The notes below the pieces were generated by a model that saw only the letters and a list, made by a program, of their open reading frames with translations, was not told the DNA's origin and did not search any database. Shown here one piece after another: positions 43,988 to 53,039 of a stretch of DNA of 64,000 bases (its first letter is position 1; each line of letters begins with the position of its first letter). The position numbers were made by a program, and so were the translations under genes. This DNA is from Planctomycetales bacterium (GTDB lineage: Bacteria; Planctomycetota; Planctomycetia; Planctomycetales; Planctomycetaceae): assembly GCA_028285345.1 (NCBI GenBank), contig JANQPT010000041.1, positions 124,001-188,000 of the forward strand, in the 5' to 3' direction.

Positions 43988-45907
43988 ATGCGACGACTGC
44001 TTTCTGCAATTTCTGGTTGTGTGCTGCTTTTTTCAACGAGTATCGGTGATGCCCAGGAATTGGAACGCCTTTCGTACAGAAACCCCGGACTGGTCGTCGA
44101 TCTGGGCGTCGGGCTGTGGGCGTTTCCAGCACCGATGGATTACGACGGCGACGGCGATCTCGATCTCGTCGTCTCCTGCCCCGACAAACCGTACAACGGC
44201 ACTTACTTTTTCGAAAACACTGAAGGGGACGTGGAGCTGCCCGTCTTCAAACCGGGTGTGCGGATCGGGCCGGGACACCGCTACCTGCAGGTCTCATTCG
44301 TCGATGGGGCGCCCCGTGTGCTGACTCCGGCGAAGGAGTTTCGGAACTTTACCACCGCCCAGTTTTCCGATCCGGTGGATCTCGGGTTGCCTGCAAAGGT
44401 CCACCGCCCCGACGGCCGCACGCGGGCTAATCAATGGAAATACCTCGACTACGATGGCGACGGCGCGCTCGACGTGATTGTCGGCGTCGGCGATTGGACC
44501 GACTACGGTTGGGACGATGCCTATAACGAGAAAGGCGAGTGGACCCGCGGTCCACTACGCGGATTCGTGTTCGTCATTCGCAACGCCGGCACGACGGACC
44601 AGCCGAAGTATGAACAGCCGCGGCGAATCATGATCGGCGACGATTTCCTGGAAGTCTTCGGCTGGCCCTCGCCCAACTTCGTCGATTTCGACGGTGACGG
44701 CGATCTCGACTTACTGTGCGGCGAGTTTCGGGATTCGTTCACCTATTTTCAAAACGTCGGTTCACGGAGCGAGCCGAAATATGCCGCAGGCCGAAAACTG
44801 AAGCACGACGGCGCGCCGCTGACGATGGACCTGGAGATGATCACGCCAACCGCCATCGACTGGAACAAAGACGGCGCCGTTGACCTCATTTGCGGCGACG
44901 AAGACGGCCGCGTGGCGTTCCTCGAAAACACCGGCAAACTCTCCGGCGGAGTCCCACAATTCCTGCCGCCGCGCTATTTTCAACAGCAGGCCGCCGACGT
45001 GAAGTTCGGCGCGTTGGCGACTCCCTACGGCGTCGATTGGGACGGCGACGGCGACGAAGATATCATTTGCGGCAATACCGCCGGCTACGTCGGTTTCATC
45101 GAGAATCTGGGCGGCGGAGAAAACCCCAAGTGGGCGGCGCCGGTGCGGATGAAAGCAGGCGGAGAGGTGATTCGTATTCAAGCGGGCAAGAACGGATCCA
45201 TCCAGGGGCCCTGCGAATCCAAGTGGGGCTACACCACACTCAGCGTCGCCGATTGGAACGGCGACAAACTGCCGGACATCATGATCAACTCCATCTGGGG
45301 CGAGGTGCTCTGGTATCGCAACATCGGCACGCGGACCGATCCCAAGTTGGCCGCCGCCCAGCCAGTGGAGGTCGCATGGCCGGCAACGCCGCCGAAACCG
45401 GCATGGACTTGGTGGAATCCCAAGGGCAAACAACTCGTCACGCAATGGCGCACGACGCCCGAGATGGTTGATTTCAATGACGACGGGCTGATGGACCTGG
45501 TGATGCTCGATCACGAGGGCTATCTCGCCTTCTTCGAGCGCCGACAGGAGGGCGATTCGCTGACGTTGCTGCCCGGCCGGCGCGTGTTCGTCGATGAGCA
45601 GGGAGAATTACTGCGGCTCAACCCGCGCCGCGCGGGCAAGAGCGGCCGCCGCAAAATCCATCTCGTTGATTTCGATGGAGACGGCCGCCGCGACCTGCTC
45701 GTCAACAGCACCAACGCCGACTTCTACAAAAACATGGGGACGCGTGAGGGCAAGACCATATTTAAGAACCATGGTCCCATCGACAAACGCAAAATCTCCG
45801 GCCACACCAGCAGCCCGACTACGGTCGATTTCGATGGCGACGGCGTGCGTGATTTGCTGGTGGGGGCGGAGGACGGGTATTTGTATTATCGGCGGAATCC
45901 GCGCTAG
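43988..45907 (+). CDS. Secreted FG-GAP/VCBS repeat protein
   Basis: A 639-residue secreted protein (signal about residues 1-19, ending SIGDAQ) made of nine FG-GAP/VCBS-type repeats. Each has a calcium-loop motif like DYDGDGDLDLVV or DFDGDGRRDLLV, spaced by 50-80 residues, as in beta-propellers. Such propellers bind proteins or glycans at the cell surface. CGGAG lies eight bases before the ATG at 43988, chosen because it begins the signal. It is divergent from the hydrolase gene at 41446. Confidence 0.9.
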   Translation: MRRLLSAISGCVLLFSTSIGDAQELERLSYRNPGLVVDLGVGLWAFPAPMDYDGDGDLDLVVSCPDKPYNGTYFFENTEGDVELPVFKPGVRIGPGHRYLQVSFVDGAPRVLTPAKEFRNFTTAQFSDPVDLGLPAKVHRPDGRTRANQWKYLDYDGDGALDVIVGVGDWTDYGWDDAYNEKGEWTRGPLRGFVFVIRNAGTTDQPKYEQPRRIMIGDDFLEVFGWPSPNFVDFDGDGDLDLLCGEFRDSFTYFQNVGSRSEPKYAAGRKLKHDGAPLTMDLEMITPTAIDWNKDGAVDLICGDEDGRVAFLENTGKLSGGVPQFLPPRYFQQQAADVKFGALATPYGVDWDGDGDEDIICGNTAGYVGFIENLGGGENPKWAAPVRMKAGGEVIRIQAGKNGSIQGPCESKWGYTTLSVADWNGDKLPDIMINSIWGEVLWYRNIGTRTDPKLAAAQPVEVAWPATPPKPAWTWWNPKGKQLVTQWRTTPEMVDFNDDGLMDLVMLDHEGYLAFFERRQEGDSLTLLPGRRVFVDEQGELLRLNPRRAGKSGRRKIHLVDFDGDGRRDLLVNSTNADFYKNMGTREGKTIFKNHGPIDKRKISGHTSSPTTVDFDGDGVRDLLVGAEDGYLYYRRNPR

Positions 45908-46006
45908 GGCGACTTTCCATCCGTCTACAAACCGCCTATGCTATTGTTGTGGGCTCACGCTGACGCAATAAAGTTCACTTCCCCTGCCGGTGGATCTGAG
46001 AAACCC

Positions 46007-47797
46007 ATGGCGAATCTTGAACACGTCAAGATTGTTCGCGCCGGCAGTGCCGCCATCAATGACTGGCATACACAGCATCCAGATGACAGCCTTGATTTGC
46101 AAGAGGCGACGTTTCACAGACAAGATTTTGTCAATGTCAATTTTAGTCGTTGCAACCTCCGCAATGCGGATTTGAGCACTTGTAACATCACCGGGGCAGT
46201 TTTTTCGCTTGCGGATATGCGCGGCGCCAAGCTCCCAGAAAACTACGAAGGCTTCACTACGCGGCTCAGCCAAATCGAAGCAGCATCGCTCAATGCACGT
46301 AGACTCGCATTCGTCATTGCCGGCCTTGTCGGATACGTTGTATTGACATTCATGTCGATGAATGATGCAGTACTCTTGACCGACTCGCCGACGATCAACT
46401 TGCCCATTGTCAACGTTTCGCTCAATGGAACCGCCTTCAGCATTGCCGCCCCCACGCTTCTCGGCATCATGCTATTGTATTTCCAAGCGTACCTGCACTG
46501 GATCCATTCAATAATAGTGGAACTGCCGAGTGACTTTCCAGATGGCGGTACTCTCTCGCAGCGCCTCTATCCATGGTTGTGGAACGCAATGGCAGCTGAG
46601 CGATTCAATAGACAGCTGACGTCATATTCGATCTCTCTACAAATTATGCGATTCGCCGTGATGGCAGCAGTACCAGCTGCGATTTGCATAGGGATTTATA
46701 AGGTGTCACCAAGCGGAAACAAGACAATCGGTTGGTCGTTGTGCATAGTTCTGGTTCTAGTTTTAATAACGACGATAGCGTACGAACTGCAATCGTTCAA
46801 ACTATTGCTTTCCGGCAGTGATGCAAGCAATTCTCGAAAGTCAGCTCGACTTCTTGTTCTATGGATCGCTGTTGCCGCACTTATAGGCGGCGGCGCCGCG
46901 CACCGCGTCTATCTTGGCATCACGCATCAGTTACCGTCGCTAATACTGTCGTCGGCAAACCTGTCGAATAGCGAATTGAGCAACATCATCCTTCCTCATA
47001 GCAACTTTTCCAGAGCAAATCTTGCTGGAACACAAATCACTAATGCAACGCTTACGGACTCCCATTTCAGTGGTGCGCAATTGGATGGTGCCATTATTGG
47101 CGATGAGGTGAATTGCTTCTCTTCAGTTTTTGTAGGAGCATCATTTGAGGGAGCGAGGATTGGGCCGGCTCAGCTAAGCCTATGCGACTTTACAGACGCA
47201 AACTGGCGAGGAGCTAGGCTGAGCAAGTGTAGGCTTAAGGAGGCCCGTTTGGTTGATGTGAATGCGGCAGGAGCATCATTGCGAAGCTGTAACCTGGAAG
47301 AAGTTGAAATGGCAAATGCAATATGTGATGGTGCGAAGCTCTCAAATGTGAACTTACACAAAGGGAGGCTTGTTGGTTCATCATTCGTTGGCGCATTCAT
47401 TGATGGTACGTACTTCACAAATACTGATCTAACAGGCGCTGACCTGAGCAATGCGACACTACGAAAGTGCTCGATGGTCAACGCTCGCCTAATACAAGCA
47501 AACCTTGTTGGAACTGAGCTTAGCAGGTGTGATTTGAGAGGGGCGAAACTCCACGGAGCGATTGTCGGCAGCAGTAATTGGTTGCAAGTGATCAATCAAC
47601 CAGCTAATAAGCCTATTGGGCTCAGCGCGACGAAATGGAGGGTAGTTAAGCATGTGGGACAAGACGGCGGTACTGAATGGAGAATATGCGAACGAGGAGT
47701 GGACTATTGTCCATACGGCCAGACGTCTAGTCAACAGTCACTTGGTGTGGAGGACACGCCGAGGACCATTTTTGAAGGTACCTCAGGGTTGAAGTAA
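46007..47797 (+). CDS. Membrane pentapeptide-repeat protein
   Basis: A 596-residue protein. A short pentapeptide-repeat run (residues about 25-65; ADLSTC, GAVFSLADM) precedes a central block of five membrane helices (about residues 95-115, 140-168, 215-235, 245-265, 285-305). A long run of pentapeptide repeats (about residues 325-545; LSSANLSNSELSNI, DLTGADLSNATL) follows, forming a right-handed beta-helix. The gene uses more A and T than its neighbours, which hints at transfer. The ATG at 46007 is favoured because the frame before it is atypical; no strong ribosome binding site is seen. Pentapeptide proteins can mimic DNA or act as anchors; the function here is unknown. Confidence 0.84.
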   Translation: MANLEHVKIVRAGSAAINDWHTQHPDDSLDLQEATFHRQDFVNVNFSRCNLRNADLSTCNITGAVFSLADMRGAKLPENYEGFTTRLSQIEAASLNARRLAFVIAGLVGYVVLTFMSMNDAVLLTDSPTINLPIVNVSLNGTAFSIAAPTLLGIMLLYFQAYLHWIHSIIVELPSDFPDGGTLSQRLYPWLWNAMAAERFNRQLTSYSISLQIMRFAVMAAVPAAICIGIYKVSPSGNKTIGWSLCIVLVLVLITTIAYELQSFKLLLSGSDASNSRKSARLLVLWIAVAALIGGGAAHRVYLGITHQLPSLILSSANLSNSELSNIILPHSNFSRANLAGTQITNATLTDSHFSGAQLDGAIIGDEVNCFSSVFVGASFEGARIGPAQLSLCDFTDANWRGARLSKCRLKEARLVDVNAAGASLRSCNLEEVEMANAICDGAKLSNVNLHKGRLVGSSFVGAFIDGTYFTNTDLTGADLSNATLRKCSMVNARLIQANLVGTELSRCDLRGAKLHGAIVGSSNWLQVINQPANKPIGLSATKWRVVKHVGQDGGTEWRICERGVDYCPYGQTSSQQSLGVEDTPRTIFEGTSGLK

Positions 47798-47827
47798 GAC
47801 TTCACGTTCCGCGTATCAAAGTCGTAG

Positions 47828-48055
47828 TTACTTTCGCGCTGGGTACAATTCAAATCTCATTGAGCAGGCATCACGCGGCCAGTCTCTATACATCCGCACG
47901 TCGCTTAGTCGCACAAATGGCTTAAGCTGCTCGATGCCGAACCATTCGTGTTCCGTTTCCCAATCGAAATACCGGCGGAATCTGAATCGCAAGTAATTCC
48001 CTGCGCCCGTACTTTGGTCGTGCGGCGCATGATCTTGCGATCGAGCAAGTAGCTG
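47828..48055 (-). pseudogene. Probable remnant of an unknown gene
   Basis: Reading minus from 48055 to the stop at 47828 gives a 75-codon open frame with protein-like texture (RRYFDWETEHEWFGIEQLKP; DVRMYRDWPRDACSMRFELY) but no ATG, GTG or TTG start in its first part. In the neighbouring frame a matching-looking N-terminal piece (SSYLLDRKIMRRTTKVRAQG) runs up to about 47998, where the two would join after one frameshift. I read this as a decayed C-terminal fragment of a protein that I do not recognise. It follows the HD-GYP gene stop directly. It could also be chance. Confidence 0.38.
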
Positions 48056-48082
48056 CTATCCGATTGCGACGTTTCACGCCGA

Positions 48083-49582
48083 CTACATTTCGGAGAGCAG
48101 GCGGTCGATCTCGTTCAGCTGCGATTCGACCCGCGTTGCGACCGAGGTCTTGTCCTGCCACGACTGGAGTGCTTCATAACTCACCGGACAGAGGCCGCTG
48201 CCGAGATCGCGGGACATGATTTCAGCGACTTTTTCCGGCGGCAGTTCGTCGCGGTAGGGGCGTTTGGCGGTAAGGGCTTCGCAAACATCAGCGACGGCGA
48301 GCAGCCGCGCTTCCAGCGGCAAGTTCTCTTCGGCAGTCCCGCGAAAATAGCCGCGGCCGTCGAGCCGTTCGTGGTGGGAGGCGGCGATTTCCGAGAGGTG
48401 TCGGAAACTGTCGATCTGGCCAAGAATCTGAAATGAAAAGTCGGGATGCTGTTTGATCGCGACGAACTCGTCGTCGGTCGGCCGGCCCGGTTTATCGAGA
48501 ATGAGATTCGAAACACCCAGTTTGCCGACGTCGTGCAATAAGCCCGCCCGCCAGATGTCGTGTTGTTGGTCCTGCGAGAATCCAAGTTCGGCTGCGATCC
48601 CGCGCGCGATCTTGGCGACACCTTCAGAGTGGCGGTGCGTCCAGGGGCTCTTGGCGTCGACGACTTTCGCAAACGCGGTGGCGATGCGGTCAATGGCCGC
48701 CTCGTCAGCAATCATCAACCGATCGCGTGGCTCCCATTTGTCGACTTCCGAGCGGAAGTCCGGCCGCTGCACCGATTCCCAAAATGTCGAATCGAGACCG
48801 GCGGCCAACAGCGCGTCGACAAGTTGTGGATCGAACCACTGCCCGCGCCGCGCGCGGGCGACCTCTAATGCATCGACGAGTCCATAGGTCGTCAGAAACA
48901 CCTCAACAGTTTGTGCCAAGCAAGCGATACGGGCCAACAGCGGAATCTCATCCGCCTTCAATCCGTCGGGGTGGCCCTTGCCGTTGTAATGCTCGTCGAG
49001 ATTTCGAACGGCTAATGCCGTCGACTCCGGCAGGTTCAGCATCCGCACGATATCAGCGCCCCGCTCGCAGCGAGTCTGCACCAATTGCCGCGCGCCCTTT
49101 TCTCCCTCGCGGGCCATGACCGCCATCTGCAGGACTTTCTGCAGTGTCGAGCCGGAGTTGGCGACGCGCTTCCAGGAAAACTTGAAGCATTCGGCGGCTT
49201 TGGTCCAGTTGATGGTTTTCAGGTCGCGTTTGATCAAGCGGTCGTCCGCACCGAACAACCAGCACATCTTGGCCGCATTGCTCGAACACCCGAGGTCCTT
49301 GAGCAGCAGTGCATAGAACAGCGCGGAGCGGTCCTCGTCGCATAACTGCAGTTCCTGGGCGATGCGCATGCCGATCAAGCAGCTGCGGGCGGCATGTCCA
49401 GGGAGTTGTCCCTCGGTGATGTCGAGCGCAACCGACATCGCCGAAACAATCTCGGAGAGACGTACATTTCCCAGTGTGACCAGCCGTTCATTGATCGTGG
49501 TTGGTTCGTCGTATGTCGTGGTAATCACGTTTCTCGCTGCAATCGAGCTTGATTCACCGTCGGCAGGGATTGCCAATGGCAA
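48083..49582 (-). CDS. Tandem HD-GYP phosphodiesterase-like protein, first domain degenerate
   Basis: A 499-residue protein with two HD-type domains. The C-terminal one (residues about 295-455) is a HD-GYP domain for cyclic di-GMP: HRHSEGVAKIA, LLHDVGKLG near residue 350, HHERLDGRGYFRG near residue 405 (GYF in place of GYP), and DVCEALTAKRPYR. The N-terminal one (residues about 60-245) keeps the pattern but with LLLKDLGCS (Lys for the HD His) and HYNGKGHPDG (GHP for GYP), so it probably binds rather than cleaves. The frame starts at TTG 49582; GTG 49528 is an alternative. It is probably cytoplasmic, with no membrane segment. Confidence 0.88.
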   Translation of the reverse strand: MPLAIPADGESSSIAARNVITTTYDEPTTINERLVTLGNVRLSEIVSAMSVALDITEGQLPGHAARSCLIGMRIAQELQLCDEDRSALFYALLLKDLGCSSNAAKMCWLFGADDRLIKRDLKTINWTKAAECFKFSWKRVANSGSTLQKVLQMAVMAREGEKGARQLVQTRCERGADIVRMLNLPESTALAVRNLDEHYNGKGHPDGLKADEIPLLARIACLAQTVEVFLTTYGLVDALEVARARRGQWFDPQLVDALLAAGLDSTFWESVQRPDFRSEVDKWEPRDRLMIADEAAIDRIATAFAKVVDAKSPWTHRHSEGVAKIARGIAAELGFSQDQQHDIWRAGLLHDVGKLGVSNLILDKPGRPTDDEFVAIKQHPDFSFQILGQIDSFRHLSEIAASHHERLDGRGYFRGTAEENLPLEARLLAVADVCEALTAKRPYRDELPPEKVAEIMSRDLGSGLCPVSYEALQSWQDKTSVATRVESQLNEIDRLLSEM

Positions 49583-49812
49583 TGTTTTGACCGTTTCAGT
49601 AAAAAAGACTAGGCCAAAAGGCAGCGCTCTCCAGCGTTCTCACGAAGTCGAGTCGAGGTTCGCGTCGATCAAAGCCGAGCAATGCCCGCTTGGCACAGTT
49701 GCAGGGGTTGTGACGTTTAGACTTCGCGCCAGTTTTTGGAGGCGGTCGCGGAGTAGCCGTACATCGTCGATTTGTATTGAACTGCCGACCCGATGAGAGA
49801 AAGTGCGACACC

Positions 49813-51597
49813 ATGACTGAGCAGCGACTATCACGGCGGGAGTTTCATAGCTTGGCGGGTGCAGCGTTGGGCGCTTTGGCGACCCTGCCCGCCGCAACCA
49901 CCCCGGCAATTGGTGCGGACGAGAAACGGCAGTTTCGTTTGGAGGCGCTCTGCGATTTCGTCGACGATGCACTGGAAACTACCGTCACGCGTGAGCATGT
50001 GCGGTCGATGATGCGGGCACTGCGTGACTTGGGGGTCACGCGCGTCAGTTGGGCATACTACGCCGACGAGCGGGGCGGGTTTCTCATTCCGACGGGATTG
50101 AATCAGCGCTGGAGGAACTTGGCGGAGACATATCGGGGGCTAGGAAATCCGCTCCGCGTGGCGGCTGAGGCGGCGCACGAATTTGGGCTGGAACTGTACG
50201 CCTATTACAAACCGTATGAGACCGGCCCGGCCGTCGCGCTGCCGGACGGATCGCCTGAGGGTCGCGAGTTCGGCCGCATTCGACAGCAGGGAGCGTGGCT
50301 GACCTGGATGGATCCTTTTGTCGCGGAACATCCGCACCTGAGGATCCGCCACAAACAAAGCCCAAAGCAACCCGTCTCACCGCGCGAGCCGATTTGCGGG
50401 CTGCGGTTAGTCAAGAGCGATGATGCGCCGACACGCGTCACCGCCGACCATTTGCAGATTTGGGCCAGCGACTTCAATTACCAATATCGGCGTCTGGATG
50501 TGAAGTTCGATGTGCACGAGGAGGTGACATCTTCTCCGCGTGACGTGTACGACATTCAAGGCAAGCTGCTCACGAAAAAAGGCGCGCCGGTGCGGACATT
50601 GACGCTGTCCGGATTTGCGTTGACCGATCCATACGTCCTGGTGACGACTGACTTCAAGTCTGGTCCGGCGGATTTTATGAACGCGGGAACCGATTTGCTG
50701 GTGGCACTCGATGCTGAGAACCGGGAGATTCCGGGAGTCTTCTTCAGCGGCGCGATGATCTACATGGCCGATCGGATCAACTTTCGGAATTGGGGGTTGC
50801 TATATGATTGCGGTTACGGGCGCAAACAAGCCCAGTTGGACGCACCAAATGGGTCCGGACATCAGGGGTGCGTGGCGTTCTGTCGCGGGCGGAATGACTA
50901 TTTGCCTGGGGCGTTGTGTGAAACGGAGCCTGAAGTGCAGCGGTTTTGGTTGTCGTGCATCGATGAAATGCTGGATGCGGGCGTGGACGGCATCGATCTG
51001 CGGATTGAGAACCACAGCACGCATACTGAGTATCCAGATGAATACGGCTTCAATGACACAGTGCTGGCGGAGTGCCGGAAACGAGGCAAGGTGGACCTTA
51101 CGACCATCGCGAAAGTGCGAGGCGAAGCATATACCGAGTTTGTACGGCAAGCCAAAATGCGGACCGCTGATCGGAAAAAGCGACTCCGAGTGAATCTGAA
51201 CATTGACTGGTTTCGGCCGGAAACGCCGCTCAACCGCCGGCTAGCCTATCCGGCCAATATCGACTTCGATTGGCAGCGCTGGGTAGACGAAGGATTGTTC
51301 GATGAGGGGATCCTGCGGATGTATCACTACCCCTTCGATTCCATATTCGGCGGCGATACCGTCGCGGCGGATATGATCCAGCGCTGCCGTGAGAAGAAGA
51401 TTCCTCTGACGGTCAACCGCTACCTGCGGCCAACAAGTGCGGATGAGTTCGACCGCGTACGCCGGGATGAACGGTTTGCGGGATTCATTATGTATGAGAC
51501 GTACAGCTTCCTGAAATTACAGCCGGACGGCGGCTGCCAAGTGAGCAGTCCGGTCGCGGCGGAGATTGGGCGGCGGATGTCTCGGGGTGCAGGATGA
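49813..51597 (+). CDS. Tat-exported hypothetical, glycoside hydrolase-like
   Basis: A 594-residue protein with a Tat signal (LSRREFHSLAGAALGALATL) and probable cleavage near residue 36 (AIGADE). The following region looks like a TIM-barrel glycoside-hydrolase-like protein: VTRVSWAYYADERGG near residue 80, FGLELYAYYKPYETG near residue 130, then a beta-rich insert (residues about 200-330), DGIDLRIENHSTHTEYPDEY near residue 400, and RRLAYPANIDFDWQRWVDEG near residue 475. I cannot name the family with certainty. The ATG at 49813 starts the Tat signal. It reads divergently from the HD-GYP gene across a 230-base gap. Confidence 0.78.
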   Translation: MTEQRLSRREFHSLAGAALGALATLPAATTPAIGADEKRQFRLEALCDFVDDALETTVTREHVRSMMRALRDLGVTRVSWAYYADERGGFLIPTGLNQRWRNLAETYRGLGNPLRVAAEAAHEFGLELYAYYKPYETGPAVALPDGSPEGREFGRIRQQGAWLTWMDPFVAEHPHLRIRHKQSPKQPVSPREPICGLRLVKSDDAPTRVTADHLQIWASDFNYQYRRLDVKFDVHEEVTSSPRDVYDIQGKLLTKKGAPVRTLTLSGFALTDPYVLVTTDFKSGPADFMNAGTDLLVALDAENREIPGVFFSGAMIYMADRINFRNWGLLYDCGYGRKQAQLDAPNGSGHQGCVAFCRGRNDYLPGALCETEPEVQRFWLSCIDEMLDAGVDGIDLRIENHSTHTEYPDEYGFNDTVLAECRKRGKVDLTTIAKVRGEAYTEFVRQAKMRTADRKKRLRVNLNIDWFRPETPLNRRLAYPANIDFDWQRWVDEGLFDEGILRMYHYPFDSIFGGDTVAADMIQRCREKKIPLTVNRYLRPTSADEFDRVRRDERFAGFIMYETYSFLKLQPDGGCQVSSPVAAEIGRRMSRGAG

Positions 51598-51745
51598 GGC
51601 AGATTCTTGGGAGACGATGCGATGTTGCAAAAAAAATCACAAATCAGGGCATTTGATAGACAATCGGATAAGTTACAGGTATCACTCGCGCCAGTGAACC
51701 ACTGATCTTAGCTGCTTCACTTTGTTCGAATTGGAGGACTCAGCC

Positions 51746-52456
51746 ATGCGTCACGGTCTGATTTTGTCGGCAATCCTATTCGCCTGCTGTACTCCCATTC
51801 GCGGTGCCGAACCTCAATTCTACTACAAACTCCCCAAAGACGGCGTCTGGTGCCAGTACCACGTCAACTTGAAGATCGCTGGCGTGGAGACTTCCGCGCC
51901 GTGGGTCGTGGCTTCCGTTGGGGGAAAGGTTCACGACGGCGACAAATGCCGCTGGCTGGAGTTGAGACAATTGACAGGCGATTCCAAAAAGACGGTGCGG
52001 GTGATTAAGGCCTTGATTCCGGAAAATGCGTTTGGAAAAGGCAAGAACCCGCTCGCTGAAGTGCGGTCCGTCTGGACTAAGGAAGGGGACGCCGAGCCGA
52101 AGGAAATTACCGATGATCGGGAGTTGGAAATCTTTAATCGCTTTGTGATGCTGGCGCTGCGAGGGCCGACGGACAATATCGAATCACACAAGGATCCGCA
52201 GTCGATCGATTGGCAAAAGGGGCAGCTGAAATGCCGCGTGATTACCGGAACGAGCGACTTTGAGTCGGAGGAGTCGGGGCTGAAGGCGAAACTTAAGCAC
52301 CGTCTCTTGACGAACGAGAAGATTCCGTTTCGGCTGGGCGGTTCGAAGTGGTCGATCGATGTCGAAATCTTCGGGCAAGAAGTGCAAGCCGCAGCGGAGG
52401 TCACGATTGTGAAAACTGGAACCGAAGCTCGGAGCGAACTGCCCAACGTGCAGTGA
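51746..52456 (+). CDS. Secreted hypothetical, paralogue of 63133 gene
   Basis: A 236-residue secreted protein (signal about residues 1-19, ending IRGAEP). GGAGG lies eight bases before the ATG at 51746. Visible common features with the protein at 63133 are LPKDGVW near residue 28, a CRW near residue 70, a LIPENAFG segment near residue 100, and the identical-looking end ARSELPN followed by VQ here and LK there. Both seem to be beta-rich periplasmic proteins without a catalytic motif. The family is not recognised. The gene stands alone between gaps. Confidence 0.78.
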   Translation: MRHGLILSAILFACCTPIRGAEPQFYYKLPKDGVWCQYHVNLKIAGVETSAPWVVASVGGKVHDGDKCRWLELRQLTGDSKKTVRVIKALIPENAFGKGKNPLAEVRSVWTKEGDAEPKEITDDRELEIFNRFVMLALRGPTDNIESHKDPQSIDWQKGQLKCRVITGTSDFESEESGLKAKLKHRLLTNEKIPFRLGGSKWSIDVEIFGQEVQAAAEVTIVKTGTEARSELPNVQ

Positions 52457-53039
52457 ACCCCGCTTCAGTTCCGTGTCAGCCACGGCTCGCGCTGCCGCCT
52501 GAGGTCTGCCTGCGAAAAACGTAGCTCTCCGCCTCAGAAACGAAAAACTGAGCCGACCACATAACATGCCAACTCGTAACGAGTTGCGTTCCCGCGGGGA
52601 CTCCACGCTGACTTTTTTCGAAAAAACTCCGAGAAAGTCGCTGTGATGTGGCTCATTGCTGAGGCGAACGGGCATTCCCTAGTAGAACACCTTTTTTAGC
52701 CCACGTTGACGGTGCAGCGGACCGCAGTTCCGCACGAGATCGCCGGCTCACAACCTTATTGAGCGCGGTGCTCCCCTCGATCGGCTCAAAAAAATCAGCG
52801 CTTCGCAGTAACAAAATGGAATGCAATACGCTTACACGAGATGGATGCCCAAATGCGCCAAACGAGCGCCGCGTTCTGAGCTCGATCTCCGACCTGATTT
52901 TCGGCCTTGGGGCGACTCAACGAGGGTCCGCCGCCGGGCAAAACAGTCGGTGAGAGACATCCTGCCGAGACGTTTGGGCAACCTCCAACTTTCGCGATCA
53001 AACTAAACTCATTCTTGAGACGCCATTGAAAGGCAAATA
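52457..53039. other. 583-base intergenic region
   Basis: No convincing gene. Structures seen: the hairpin CAACTCG-TAA-CGAGTTG (52570-52586), the perfect palindrome of six T, CG and six A (52613-52626), and AACCTTATTGAGCG (52752-52765), which recurs in the repeat at 41279. Open frames across 52795-53001 on the minus strand have no ribosome binding site and no protein-like features. The region may be a decayed repeat or former gene. Confidence 0.55.
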
